Below are positions 11,885 to 25,743 of a stretch of DNA of 64,000 nucleotides, in pieces. A program made the position numbers and the translations under genes. The notes below the pieces were generated by a model that ran no database searches, had not been told where the DNA came from, and saw only the letters and a program-made list of their open reading frames with translations. How positions within the stretch are numbered: position 1 is the stretch's first letter; every line of letters starts with the position of its first letter. The DNA is taken from NCBI GenBank assembly GCA_028583405.1, contig CM053246.1:8569867-8633866 (forward strand). The letters are read 5' to 3'. Source of the stretch: Pogonophryne albipinna (lineage: Eukaryota; Chordata; Actinopteri; Perciformes; Artedidraconidae).

Positions 11885-14148
11885 TCTGAAACAGTATGGA
11901 GCTCAAATGCTTATGGAAATTATAGATAGACATGCACCCCTGCGTACATTTAGAGTGAAGGGACGAGACAATCCTTGGTTTTCTGCTGAATTATCTAGTC
12001 TCCTACATGAGAGAAACAAGGCCTGGGCAAAGGCTAGGAAATCAGGCTCCGAGGTAGAATGGCTGCATTTTAGGCAGCTAAGAAATAGCTTCACTTCACA
12101 TGTCAAAAGTGCTAAATCTAAGTATTATCTGTCAGTTACCACAAAGAACCTGAACAACCCTAGAAAATTCTGGAAAGCCATAAAATCGATATCCACCGGT
12201 GATATCCGTAATGAGCTACCTCCGTGCCTTACCACAGCATCTGGCACTATATCGGATAGGGCTACCATGTTAAATTGTTTTAATGAGCATTTTGTGTCCT
12301 GTGGCTCTCTGTTTCATTCTGTTTCTAATTCTGCTTCTGTGAACACCACAGTCGGTGACTCAGAACAATGTGGTCTGGAAAACCCTTTCAGTTTTACTCC
12401 TTTTACTGTTGATGTTGTTCGTGAAGTCTTAACCAAGCTAGATCCTAAAAAGCCGGCTGGTCCGGACAACGTAGAACCTTTCTTTTTAAAGATAGCTGCA
12501 GATTTTATTGCTCCACCTCTTACTACTCTTTTTAACCTCTCTCTCAGCACGAACAAAATCCCAAAAGTATGGAAGTCAGCGTATGTCCTGCCACTACTAA
12601 AAGGAGGGGAGGCCACCTTATTAAACAATTATAGACCCATCTCTAAATTGTCAGTTCTGGCTAAGGTTCTTGAACGCCTAGTGAGTGAACAAGTAAAGGA
12701 GTTTTTATGTACAAATGACATCCTGTCTAAACATCAGTCAGGCTTCAGAAAGCAACATAGCACCATCACTGCCACAATGAAAGTGGTAAATGATATTACG
12801 AGTATTTTAGATAATAAGCAAAGTTGTGCAGCTCTATTTGTTGACCTATCCAAAGCTTTTGATACCGTCGATCATCGCATTTTGAAGCAGAGGCTGGTCA
12901 GTATTGGCATATCCAGCCATGCAGTGGGGTGGTTTGTGAACTACCTCTCTGAAAGGTCCCAATGTGTTCAGTTTGATGGGCTGTCTTCTGAGTGGTTAAA
13001 CATCACTAATGGTGTACCACAAGGTTCAGTTTTAGGTCCGCTATTATTCTCTATCTATATTAATAGTTTAGGTGAAAATGTCGAAGGAGCAACCTTACAT
13101 TTGTATGCGGACGATACCGTTATGTACTGTGCAGGTCCCTCGATTAACGAGGCTGTTGTTAAATTACAGGCTGTTTTTAACATTATTCAGGCTCAGCTCT
13201 CTGAGCTTAAGCTTATTTTAAATGTGGATAAAACCAAGGTAATACTCTTTTCTAAAGCTAAAGCTAAAAATACACCGGAGACTGCTTTGGATATTGTAAC
13301 TACGCAAGGAATACAACTTGAAGTGGTTACCTGTTACAAATACCTGGGTATCTGGCTTGATGATTGTCTCACTTTTAAACTTCATGTAAATAACCTGCTT
13401 AGAAAGCTGAGGGTTAGGCTAGGTTTCTTTTACAGAAATAAGTCCTGTTTCTCGCTTGAGGCCAGGAAAAGGCTAGTCACTGTGACCTTTTTACCTGTGC
13501 TGGACTATGGTGATTTGTTATATATGAATGCACCTGCCAATTACCTGAGCAAGTTAGATGCTGCGTATCACAGTGCACTGAGATTTTTGACAAATTGTAA
13601 AGCACTTACGCATCACTGTACCCTGTATACCAAGGCGGTTATGCCATCACTTACTGTACGGAGGCTCAGTCACTGGTACTTTTTCATTTACAAAGCCATG
13701 TTGGATAAACTACCATCTTATATCTGCTCCCTGATCTCTCTGCGAATTGAAAGTACTTATTGCCTGAGATCGCATGCTGTGGTTTTATTAAATGTGCCAA
13801 GTGCTAGGACTGTCTTAGGGAAGAAAGCTTTTAGATGTGCAGCTCCACTAACATGGAACAGTCTGCAAAAAGAATGGAAAATTACCAAGCTAGTACCACT
13901 ACATTTTTTTAAAGCTCGGTTGGATGCTACAAAATCAGATGCTGTCGGTACCTGTACATGTGGTTAAATATGTACATTGTAATCCCTGTACATTTTGCTG
14001 TATGATGTCCTTTTGTTGTTCTGTTGTTTATGTTTTTATGTCTTCTTGTGGAACCTACTGCTGCAGGTCTCCCTTGAAAAAGATATCATTGATCTCAATG
14101 GGATTTTACCTGGATAAATAAAGGTTTTGAATTGAATTGAATTGAATT
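11885..14148 (+). mobile_element. 5'-truncated L2-type LINE retrotransposon
   Basis: The element starts within the coding region just after where the endonuclease domain would end and runs through the reverse transcriptase to a short 3' UTR. The UTR has AATAAA at about 14117 and a tail of TTGAA repeats (14127-14147). That tail and the UTR wording (CAGGTCTCCCTTGAAAAAGA) are typical of fish L2-group LINEs. It lies 93 bases downstream of the hAT at 10315-11792. Truncation at the 5' end is normal for target-primed reverse transcription. The exact 5' boundary and target duplication were not resolved. Confidence 0.85.
11907..13967 (+). CDS. L2-type LINE reverse transcriptase (C-terminal part of ORF2)
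   Basis: An uninterrupted 686-codon frame from ATG at 11907 to TAA. It encodes the reverse transcriptase that copies LINE RNA at the insertion site. Visible motifs: finger region NNYRPISKLSVLAKVLE at about residue 245; motif A FVDLSKAFDTVDH near 310; motif B NGVPQGSVLGPLLF near 370; catalytic YADD near 400; then thumb and a C-terminal domain with many Cys and His. The apurinic endonuclease domain normally preceding this region is missing, so the frame is a fragment and the ATG is only the first available one. The absence of stops or frameshifts over 2 kb suggests a young insertion. The same family contributes fragments at 29775, 30656 and 33756-36236. Confidence 0.9.
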   Translation: MLMEIIDRHAPLRTFRVKGRDNPWFSAELSSLLHERNKAWAKARKSGSEVEWLHFRQLRNSFTSHVKSAKSKYYLSVTTKNLNNPRKFWKAIKSISTGDIRNELPPCLTTASGTISDRATMLNCFNEHFVSCGSLFHSVSNSASVNTTVGDSEQCGLENPFSFTPFTVDVVREVLTKLDPKKPAGPDNVEPFFLKIAADFIAPPLTTLFNLSLSTNKIPKVWKSAYVLPLLKGGEATLLNNYRPISKLSVLAKVLERLVSEQVKEFLCTNDILSKHQSGFRKQHSTITATMKVVNDITSILDNKQSCAALFVDLSKAFDTVDHRILKQRLVSIGISSHAVGWFVNYLSERSQCVQFDGLSSEWLNITNGVPQGSVLGPLLFSIYINSLGENVEGATLHLYADDTVMYCAGPSINEAVVKLQAVFNIIQAQLSELKLILNVDKTKVILFSKAKAKNTPETALDIVTTQGIQLEVVTCYKYLGIWLDDCLTFKLHVNNLLRKLRVRLGFFYRNKSCFSLEARKRLVTVTFLPVLDYGDLLYMNAPANYLSKLDAAYHSALRFLTNCKALTHHCTLYTKAVMPSLTVRRLSHWYFFIYKAMLDKLPSYICSLISLRIESTYCLRSHAVVLLNVPSARTVLGKKAFRCAAPLTWNSLQKEWKITKLVPLHFFKARLDATKSDAVGTCTCG

Positions 14149-14313
14149 TTGTTTGCGGGTTTACTACAAGGTGAGTTCCTTTTTTCATTCCCTGCTGTTT
14201 TACACGTACTCTCTACAGTGTTAGCGATGCTTGCTAATGTAAACAAAGACCATATTATGTCCAAAACAGTCGCACATTGTTTCTGATAGCTACGTTTCTG
14301 ATAGGGCCATGGG

Positions 14314-15612
14314 CAGGGGCGGACTGGGACTAAAATTCAGCCCTGGAAACTGACCCAGTCCGGTCACATGAAATGTCAAATGTTAGAAATCCACTGTTAA
14401 TTATTTAAAGTTTTACGTCCGATTAGCTCCTTTTTTCCTCTGTGTACACAGCTCCAGTTTGGGCATTGGCCTGTCATCAGATTTAATTTTTAGTTGCTGC
14501 TGTAGCGGAAGTTTAGTAAAATTATTATTATTATTTCCTGAAGTAATCTTCGTAATAACTAGCAAACTAAAGATCATGTACATCCACTGCACACATAATC
14601 TGAAATAACAACTCATATTTCTCGCATCAAATGACATCAAAACGCATTTTAATGGCCAAACTAACTTTAAAATAGGCATTTTACACCGAGAATAAAACGA
14701 AGTTCGGCCATGTTTTTTTTTCTGCAGGGAGAAATGTGAAGATCACGTGACATAGACGCCAGCCATTGGAATGAATGGTGAAAAAAAACGTAGGGATCTT
14801 ACAATTTCAGAGGCGTTTTTGTAGAAATACTACGTACTACGTTGTGGACCAACGTAGTTAGTACACGTTTTTTTATGAGACTCGGTTGGATGGGCCCGCA
14901 GCAACACACAGCACAGAATAATTACAGAAGCTAAACGAAGTGTTTTTATTTATTTATTAAAATGATAACTACAATCCCAAAAAACAAGGGAAGCCTGGCT
15001 TCCCTTAGCCTCCAAGAGAAAACGCCACTGAGTTCAAGGGATAATTCTGACCCACCTCTTGCTCTTGCCCTGCACCTGTGCCAGTTGAGCTGGTTCTTCC
15101 ACCAGCTCAACTCTGTCCCTCATCATGAACGCAGGAGGCTGGCTGTATATCTGAACTCGCGCCCTCATCATTCTCTTCATCATCTTGCACTTGTTCTAAG
15201 CTGCTGCTGATAGTGCTTGTAGCAACGCTGCTACCAAAAAGGTCTGTCAATTTGCGACATTTATATGCTTCACCTGCGAGTGACTTCACCTTTTTTTCTC
15301 TTGCATTCTCGGCCCCACCTTTTTCTTTTCGTTTTCTTTCTATCCATGTTTTTTCATTCTCCCTGTCTGCCGCGGCGTCGAATCCCTTCTCTTCGCGTGG
15401 CCGGTCTTTTTTCTTCTTCGTGTGTGATTTTGACTGATAAGAACCACACAACAGCATTAGCGGCCGCTGTCGCCCTCTGTCGGCCGTCAGCGCAACTTAA
15501 ATGATGACGTTAAACAATGTTTTTTTTAAAAGGGCCGGCCGGCCGTCAACGGCCCTTGACGACCGGCCGTTCTGTGGTTCTCCAGATTCTACAGATGGCC
15601 AGTCCGCCCCTG
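14314..15612. mobile_element. hAT element, copy A (CAGGGGCGGACTGG ends)
   Basis: Left terminus CAGGGGCGGACTGG and right terminus CCAGTCCGCCCCTG are perfect inverted repeats flanked by the 8-bp duplication GCCATGGG (14306-14313 and 15613-15620). A second, right-truncated copy lies at 50049-51130. The two share their outer parts but differ in the middle (about 14520-14920 against 50257-50560), so one has gained or swapped an internal segment. A GGCCGGCC-rich palindromic stretch lies at 15530-15570. Inside, on the minus strand, is a Lys/Glu-rich frame (15107-15457). Confidence 0.9.
15107..15457 (-). pseudogene. Possible N-terminal remnant of a hAT transposase
   Basis: A 116-codon minus-strand frame, highly charged, with KKKKDRPREEKG and a Glu/Asp-rich acidic stretch near its end. 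The copy at 50935-51138 has the same opening words (SKSHTKKKKDRP), so the charged leader is shared by both copies of the element. Basic N-terminal leaders like this are common in zinc-finger MYM-type/hAT proteins of fish, but no zinc finger or catalytic motif is visible here. Best read as a coding remnant. Confidence 0.35.
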
Positions 15613-15828
15613 GCCATGGGTGTAAAGCCAGCCCACATTTCTGATATTACGTCATATCGGCAGCAAATCTGGATCAGCTCCGTTGTTCCCCTGTTTTTAG
15701 AGATGTGGGTGCGGAGGAAAAGAGAGAGGGTTTTGTTTTCTGACAATTTGTGAGTTCCCTGACACACCGGGGACACATATTTATGTATAAAAGACATACA
15801 AAAGTGCATTTTGCATGATAGGACACCT
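15613..15828. mobile_element. Right end of a TTAA-type element interrupted by hAT and L2 insertions
   Basis: The segment ends TTTGCATGATAGGACACCT followed by TTAA at 15829-15832. Together with 14150-14305, 11801-11884 and perhaps 10150-10306 it reads as one older element split by the two hAT copies and the L2. The matching left end was not found, so the outer boundary is unknown. Confidence 0.4.
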
Positions 15829-15832
15829 TTAA

Positions 15833-16748
15833 CCAGTTAAGCCCCATGCCCCCGGTACCGGGGCATGACGCAACATCTTGCAAGAAACAGTGTCTGAGGG
15901 CTTCTTAACATTTAATAAACTATGAATGTGTCATACTCACTTAACGGGAAAAAACTCAGCTTTCAGACAATTAACAATTTTTAGCTAAACGAAACAAATG
16001 GGTAACAAAGGCTCTGAAATTAGCCCTGAGCGAAAAAATGCTAACGCACTTAGCACAGAACTCATGGTAAAATACCATTATTACTTATCGAATCTGCACA
16101 AACAAGATATCAATTAGCAAGCTGAGATTCCACAGATTCCATACATATAAGTATCATCACTGAGCGATCGGAACCCGCGGCAAAACGACAACAAACAACA
16201 AAATTAGCTTTACGGAGACAAAACGGCTAAAAACGTCTTACCTTGGTTGTTTTCTGGTCAAAAGTTGTGTTCAATGGCATTAAAACGATAAAAACGCTGC
16301 TGAAGGTTAATCCATAGGTTAATCCAATGTGTCTGTGTCACTTTGAAATGATTACTGATAATCCATCATTCAATTTTTATGTCAATAACGGAGATTTAAT
16401 ATTATCTGCTACGAGAGTGTATTACAGCTTCCGGTATTGAGCATTCTGGCTACACATCACTCATTCACCAATGGGTAATGTTTAAATGGATTTTAGGAAC
16501 TTCCCCTCGATTCTATTGGCTCTAACGGTTAAAAAGAGGTGTCATTCATCAAAATCGACCGAGGGGTGCCAGACATATGGAAAATGCACCCAAATGACCC
16601 CAGAAGTGGTTTATTTTTTCTAAATTTCTCTAAAAAGGTCAAATGTCACTTATTTTTGAATCAATCTTGATACAGGGTACTTATATGTTATAGTGTGGAT
16701 TCCTAAAGCTTTTAGTCTACTATCCCATCATTCAAGGGTGGTTTTCAC
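15833..16748. other. No gene; unclassified repeat starting with a hairpin
   Basis: Directly after the TTAA comes CCAGTTAAGCCCC and then a near-perfect palindrome, CATGCCCC...GGGGCATG, at 15845-15867. The same lead-in (CCAGTTAAACCCCA) occurs at 56580, followed by a different palindrome. No coding frame was recognised in the rest. Confidence 0.45.
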
Positions 16749-20012
<3,264 letters not shown>

Positions 20013-20038
20013 TCTCTCTCTCTCTCTCTCTCTCTCTC
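20013..20038 (+). repeat. (TC)n tract at the LINE 5' junction
   Basis: A 26-base TC run abutting the 5'-truncated end of the minus-strand LINE. It matches in sequence and strand the longer tract at its 3' end. Confidence 0.97.
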
Positions 20039-21887
20039 ACAAAATGGAATTCAATGCTTATTAACTCATAAATAGACACTATTAAACCAGCATAATCTAC
20101 TTATTCAATGTCCATATATGTATACAAACTGCTATATACAAACACACAAACATATAACAACTTCTGTCCCTCTTGCAAAGCCCTTTGAAGATCATTGCTT
20201 CATACATGAGTTAGCTTTTGCACATAAGGAGAACACCGCTTGTGCTTGAATTTAAATCCTAAATCTGACATTACTGCAGCCAAAATAAGAGAAGGAAAAT
20301 TGAAAAGAGGCACAAAAACATGAGAGAGGCAGCATTACAAAGCTGGTCAAATGCCCAAGGCAAGGGCAGAGGGTTGGTTTCCCCAGTGAAAATTACACCC
20401 TTGGCCCCAATACCCATTAGCACTGTGTAATTTAGTTCCTGGTAATATGCACCTCTAAAGCACAATATAGCCAATATAGTACATTGAAATGACAAAGGCC
20501 TTAATGCAATTGCTGAACTTTCTACAGGATATTGAGGCTAGATCTAGTAGAGGGCAATCTCAAACTTATAGTGCATATTTTAAGATGCAGTATACGTTTC
20601 AGATAACCACGTACTAATCGACACATGGCAAACCTTGGTTAAGCTGGTTCCAGATCAGCGTTAATAGGTTTCTGGGGCTTAGGAAAAAGTATATTTAACC
20701 TTGGTCAGATAGACTTCCATGTGGTCTGTTCCTGAATAACATTACATTTTATTTAGCTGATGCTTTTATCCAAAGCGACTTACAAATCGGTATAAAAACA
20801 GCTTTGTTCCAGCTCCAATCGATGTATTTATATAATTGTTTTTTAAAGATTTGCCTGTTGTCTGTGTTGTTTAAAACATGTATCACAATGGATACCTTGT
20901 CTTTGAATTGCAAAACAAATCTGCCTGTGGGTAAAAATGGATAACCCTAACATGAAGTTGAACATTTAGTGCATTCAACCGTGAAGAAACAACCTAAAAC
21001 GGCAAGAATCCTGCAAGTACATGAGCGAGCAATAAGTCAAACCATTGTAAGTGCTACAGCGATGCAGAACAAAGTGCACATACTAGAGTGTAAGGTTTAA
21101 CCATGTCCTGGATGAAGGAAAGACCTGATCCAGTCACAGCACGGTAAGCCAGTGTCCTGAAGCAGATTGTGATAGCCACTGAACTTGTGTAGGTTGAAAA
21201 TATCACCCAACACCTAAAGTCAACAGGATAGATTAACAGGAAGTGGGAGGGATGGGAGACAGGTGGCACCTTAGCGGCCTTATTTGAAACCTTTATTTTG
21301 CTTGATGATCACTGCTTCATAGCTTGTAGTTTTTCTCTGATGAAAACTAAATAACAAGCGTCAGTATGTTCTCGACTCTCATTAAAGTAGATTCTCCCTC
21401 AGTTGTGATCATTAATGTTTTACTGCAGATCGTTTAATTGTTTTGCCATTTAAGCACTACACAGTCTGCATTGATGTCCATTAGTGTAAAAATAAAGTAA
21501 ATGGCAATTGTTACATCCTGACCTTTATCCTTTTAATGGGCCAATGTACTTTATCAATAACACACAGAGAATAGTGGGCAGTAATTATTGGCTTATCGGC
21601 GGTAGTACACACAATTCATACAGCTTCTCAGATTTTTGTTTGCTGTTTGTAAAGGTTTGAGGGAGCATGGTCACATCTAAGCTATGCTGTCTTCGGCAAT
21701 TTAGGAATGAATGGATTCTGCTCTTCTGTTGATCAGTAGTGACATTAATATGCACTAGACTCATTCATTACAAATGTTTTGGTGTTATTCAATGCATACA
21801 ACAGCCACCAGTGTCATGAAAATACCAAGTTAACTGTGGATTTTGAAGCCATTACCTCATTAGATGAGATGACCACATACCTGATTA
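20039..21887. other. No gene recognised; possible conserved non-coding DNA
   Basis: No protein-like frame. 20739-20790 is a known-looking dispersed repeat (separate entry). 21290-21640 has moderate complexity with AT-rich homeodomain-type words (CCTTTTAATGGGCC, ATTAATG) and no repeat signature; it could be conserved regulatory DNA, which is inference only. Confidence 0.45.
20739..20790 (+). repeat. Short dispersed fish repeat
   Basis: The words ATTTAGCTGATGCTTTTATC and CCAAAGCGACTTACAA form a sequence found many times in teleost genomes, to my recollection as part of a SINE- or LINE-derived repeat. Only about 50 bases are present here. Confidence 0.5.
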
Positions 21888-21895
21888 CTCTAGGC

Positions 21896-22254
21896 CAGTG
21901 CTTCTCAAAGTGTGGTCCGCGGACCACTGGTGGTCCGTGAGCGCCCCCTAGTGGTCCGTGAGTATATTGGTAAAATTTCACATTTGAAATAAATTAATGT
22001 ATTTAAGTTTTCCGCACTCTCGCGGGAATATCTCCGCAATGAAGCGAGCTTAAGTTTAACTTTCAATTGCATTATATAGCCCAGCGCAACACCTTCGTCA
22101 CACATGTTGCCACTTGTTTGTACCCTTTTCAGGCGATTTGTAATCTGATCTAGAAAAACGATGTGTTTTTTGGATATTTGTGGAGTTAGGTGGTCCGCGA
22201 GTGTTTTTTAATTGGTTAAGTGGTCCTTGATATGAAAAAGTTTGAGAAACACTG
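21896..22254. mobile_element. hAT MITE (359 bp)
   Basis: The left end CAGTGCTTCTCAAA and right end TTTGAGAAACACTG are imperfect inverted repeats, flanked by a perfect 8-bp duplication CTCTAGGC (21888-21895 and 22255-22262). The target fits the hAT preference for a central TAG. The phrase GTGGTCC is repeated several times near each end. No coding capacity. Confidence 0.93.
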
Positions 22255-23068
22255 CTCTAGGCTTTAAGAACATTACTTTACAACTACAAAGTAGATACCT
22301 TATGTTCAATAGGTTTATACAACCTAATCACAAACTTCAAGCAGTCATCAACTGTTTAAATAATAAGACAAATCACTGTGTTTTTGTGTGTAAATGATTA
22401 GGCCTAGAGATGCAGTTTGACCACGGTTTCAAGGTATGAAAGAGCAGAACCAGTGCTGGAATTGGGCCGGTACTCACCGGTACGCAGTACCGGCACTTCT
22501 GGTTCTGACCCATGGAGTACCGGCACTTCTTGCTCAGTACCGGCATGCTGGCGGTACTCCGGTACTCATGCACCGTGCCAGTACTCAACACTCTCCCGTC
22601 GTTCTTATTATACATCCATATATATATATACAGCCGCCCGGTACTCAGTAGATGCGTCATGAGGTGCCGAACGGACATTCTCATCGCTCTAACCGCTGGA
22701 GTTTCACAGCGGCTGTCAGCTGTTTACTCCTGTCATTCAAACAGAACGTGCTGGAGAGGGGGCGGGGCTTATCTTCTCCATGTAAATACTGTGGTGGAAA
22801 CGACTATGTCAAAATTAACCTATTTGACCGTGATTTAATAGTAATACACGTTTCAAAATAATAATAATAATGCCGAAGTAACAACATACTGAAAACTGTT
22901 AGTAAAACCATGTTTTAATGCTTTACAATTTACATACCTAGATGCACGTGTGTTGTGTTTATGCAGTGCAACTCCCACCCAGTGGGTGGCTATGTAGAGT
23001 GATAGAACAGAGCAGGCACGCCCCCGAGAGAAGGAAAGCAAGTCACGTCACAAATTAGCATTTCTAAA

Positions 23069-25342
23069 ATGTTAGCGTGGATTAATAAAAGTGCAAAAAG
23101 ACAGCGGTTGTCGCCGGAAGAAACTTCAAATACAGAGAATGCTGTGCCTGTGTTGGAAATTGTGTCTGATGGGGAGCTTTCTTTGGTTGATCCTCCTGCT
23201 CCAAGTTCTAGTGCATTAGCATTAGCACTAGCTCCGCCGCCTCCTCCAGAGCCTCTAACGTTAGCTGCTGCTGGCGCAACTGCCACCACCAACACCGGGC
23301 AAAGCGATGCACCTGACTGCTGGACAACGGACCAGGTGCAATATTTTTGCAAGACCAATGCATGGCTCCTTCTTAAAGATAAGAAGCTAGGATGTCGGAT
23401 ATGCAGAGATGTCAAATCTTTGGGAATACACACTGGACAAGGACTGAAACTGTCAACTGAATGGGGTGAGTGTGCAGTGTCTCATTTCGGTGTTGACAAG
23501 GGCAAACAACAAGCTAGCCTGAGAAAAAAAATCAAAGAACATAAAGAATCACAAGCCCATGTAAAAGCTGCTGACATCCTTACATCTGCTTCACGTGAAA
23601 CTATTCAACATCAAGTGCAGTCTATGCATAAATCTGAATTAGACACCACTATCAGAGTTTTTCGAACGGCATATAAAATTGGCAAACATAGCCGGCCATT
23701 CACAGACATGCCAATTGATTTGAATGTACAGAAACTGAATGGGCTGAACGTGGGCAGGGTTTTGCACTCCAATAAAACCTGTGGCGAAATCATCGACCAC
23801 ATAGCTCATGAGCTGAAGAAAAAAATGGCAAAAGACATTACAGAAAACCAAAGAAAACTCTGTGTTTTGGTCGATGAATCTACCACTATTAGTGGTAAAA
23901 CGGTGCTTGTTGTGTGTCTACGCTCAGCATTAGCTGATGCTGAGCCCGAAACGTTTTTTTGGGAGCTGATCGAGTTGGATGGAACAACGGCTGATGACAT
24001 CACAAAGGCGTTAATGGAGTGTCTTGGAAGAGATTTTAACGAGGACTTTTTAGGTCAGTGTTTCGTTTCTTTTGCATGTGATGGGGCTTCAGTCATGCTA
24101 GGGAAGAGAACAGGCGTTGCTACCCAGTTGTGTAGTAAATTCCCAAGCCTGTTTGTGTGGCACTGCTCCAATCATCGTCTAGAGCTGGCAGTTGGGGATG
24201 TGGTCAAGGAGGTCTCAGGGCTCAATCATTTCCAGATCTTTTTTGACAAACTCTATTCCTTGTTCCATGCCTCCCCCAAAAATCAGAGGCAGTTAGCGCA
24301 GTGTGCGCAAGCAGTCGGACAGCGTCTCCTGGTGATAGGGCGTGTTTTGTCCATCCGCTGGGTGGCTTCAAGTGAAAGGAGCGTCAGAGCAGTCTGGGAA
24401 AACTACCGAGTGCTTCATGATCACTTCACAAATGCTGCAAACGACACGAGCAGGGATTCCAGAGACAGAGCAAAGTACAAGGGCCTGGATGATGTGCTCA
24501 CATCTGCAACGTTTGTCAGCAATCTGGGACTGATGTACGATGCGCTCACAGAGCTCAGCGACCTCTCTCGGCAACTCCAAAAAAGAGAGATGACACTGCC
24601 TACAGCAGATAGGCTCTTAACTCGAGAAATACGAGTTTTTGAATCCATGGTCACCATGCCTGGCCCACACATGACTACAGTTCATACAGCTCTAGCTGAG
24701 AAGTCCTTCAAGGGTGTTGCCCTGCGTGAGAATGGCAGGCTTGTACAGATTCATGCAGGTCAGTTTTTCCGCAGTATGGTAGAGAATCTGAGACACAGAA
24801 TGACTTCCACAACCTCCTCTCATGTCAGCACAAGAGAAATCCCATTACATGGCCGGGAGGCCCGGGACAATCAGCTAATCCAGGACATGAAAGTTATCCA
24901 TCCTGGAAGTTGGCCTGAAGAGGAGTTAGACGTACAGTATGGGGACGTAGAGGTGCTACGTTTGTGCGAAGTGCTGAAAGTGGACAGAAGAGAGACTGTT
25001 CAGGGCTTTCGCGAATACAAGGAAACCAGGGCATCCCGTACACCTGCTGCCATGGAGCCTCTACTGAAAGCAGTCCGAACCATCGCTGTCTCCACTAGTG
25101 AGTGTGAGCGGGCATTCAGCTGCATGAACGATATCCTTACTGCAAAAAGGAATGCTCTCTCTGTCAGCCGACTGTCCAGCCTGGTTTTCATTAAATGTAA
25201 TGTACCATCACTAGGACAGTTCAATCCAGAACAGTATGTGAGGTCCTGGCTGGCAAAGGGAAGGAGAAGTGCTGATGAAAGAGCCTGTCCAGCTCCAGCC
25301 CCTGATACTGATGTCCCCAAGGCCTTCTGGAGCCTTTTCTAA
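23069..25342 (+). CDS. hAT-family transposase (KIAA1586-like), intact
   Basis: A 757-codon uninterrupted frame from ATG at 23069 to TAA. It would excise and insert the surrounding element. The N-terminal 90 residues are low-complexity (Ala/Pro-rich). A C2-H2 type DNA-binding zinc finger spans about 108-164 (CRIC, then H...H in KEHKESQAH). The RNase H-like catalytic core has candidate acidic residues D269 (LVDEST) and D338 (FACDGAS), followed by WHCSNHRLELA near 370 and IRWVAS near 430. The C-terminal hAT dimerisation region, about 668-712, contains SECERAFSCMNDI. The order and wording match vertebrate proteins named E3 SUMO-ligase KIAA1586-like, domesticated or transposon-borne hAT relatives. 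Because terminal repeats and target duplication are intact, this is a transposon gene and not a host gene. The third acidic residue was not assigned. Confidence 0.9.
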   Translation: MLAWINKSAKRQRLSPEETSNTENAVPVLEIVSDGELSLVDPPAPSSSALALALAPPPPPEPLTLAAAGATATTNTGQSDAPDCWTTDQVQYFCKTNAWLLLKDKKLGCRICRDVKSLGIHTGQGLKLSTEWGECAVSHFGVDKGKQQASLRKKIKEHKESQAHVKAADILTSASRETIQHQVQSMHKSELDTTIRVFRTAYKIGKHSRPFTDMPIDLNVQKLNGLNVGRVLHSNKTCGEIIDHIAHELKKKMAKDITENQRKLCVLVDESTTISGKTVLVVCLRSALADAEPETFFWELIELDGTTADDITKALMECLGRDFNEDFLGQCFVSFACDGASVMLGKRTGVATQLCSKFPSLFVWHCSNHRLELAVGDVVKEVSGLNHFQIFFDKLYSLFHASPKNQRQLAQCAQAVGQRLLVIGRVLSIRWVASSERSVRAVWENYRVLHDHFTNAANDTSRDSRDRAKYKGLDDVLTSATFVSNLGLMYDALTELSDLSRQLQKREMTLPTADRLLTREIRVFESMVTMPGPHMTTVHTALAEKSFKGVALRENGRLVQIHAGQFFRSMVENLRHRMTSTTSSHVSTREIPLHGREARDNQLIQDMKVIHPGSWPEEELDVQYGDVEVLRLCEVLKVDRRETVQGFREYKETRASRTPAAMEPLLKAVRTIAVSTSECERAFSCMNDILTAKRNALSVSRLSSLVFIKCNVPSLGQFNPEQYVRSWLAKGRRSADERACPAPAPDTDVPKAFWSLF

Positions 25343-25346
25343 CAAT

Positions 25347-25743
25347 GTGAAGTATATTGCAAAGCAGCTCACCCAGTGAGAAGACTTTTGGCATAATGTG
25401 CCGATTTGTACAGATCCTGGAGATAGAAGGACTTCAGACCAACCAGGGAGTTATCTGATCAGCTTGGTGTTCAATGTAACTCTTTACCATGGCTCAGACT
25501 TTGTTACTTGCAGTTACAGTTTCTCATTTTAGATTGTGCAAATTTTGCATTTGTTTTTACATGTTCTTTGTTCATGCTCTTTATCATTTTTCTGAGTTGG
25601 AAAGTTAGATTGCATCATAGTTTACTTTATACATATTTGTATTCTTCAGTGGTGAAGTATATTGCAAAGCAGCTCAGCCATGTGAGAAGACTTTTGGCAC
25701 TTTTTCGTTTTTCGTTTTCTGAGTTGGAAAGTTAGATTGCATT
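25347..25743 (+). repeat. Duplicated words in the hAT 3' region
   Basis: A 47-48 base segment containing GTATATTGCAAAGCAGCTCA occurs at 25347-25393 and again at 25652-25699. A 25-base segment with GAGTTGGAAAGTTAGATTGC occurs at 25591-25615 and 25719-25743. Because the spacings differ (305 and 128), this is not one simple duplication. Confidence 0.9.

Noticed and set aside
14962..15210. Plus-strand frame repeated almost identically at 50550-50867
   Set aside because: Similarity is explained by both lying in copies of the same hAT element. It has no motif and the likelier coding strand is the other one.
15107..15457. Interpretation as a host nuclear protein because of its charged composition
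   Set aside because: It is inside a hAT element with a duplicated target and its charged leader recurs in the second copy.
23069..25342. Interpretation as a domesticated host gene (KIAA1586-like)
   Set aside because: Terminal inverted repeats and a perfect target duplication surround it, so it is a transposon gene at this locus.
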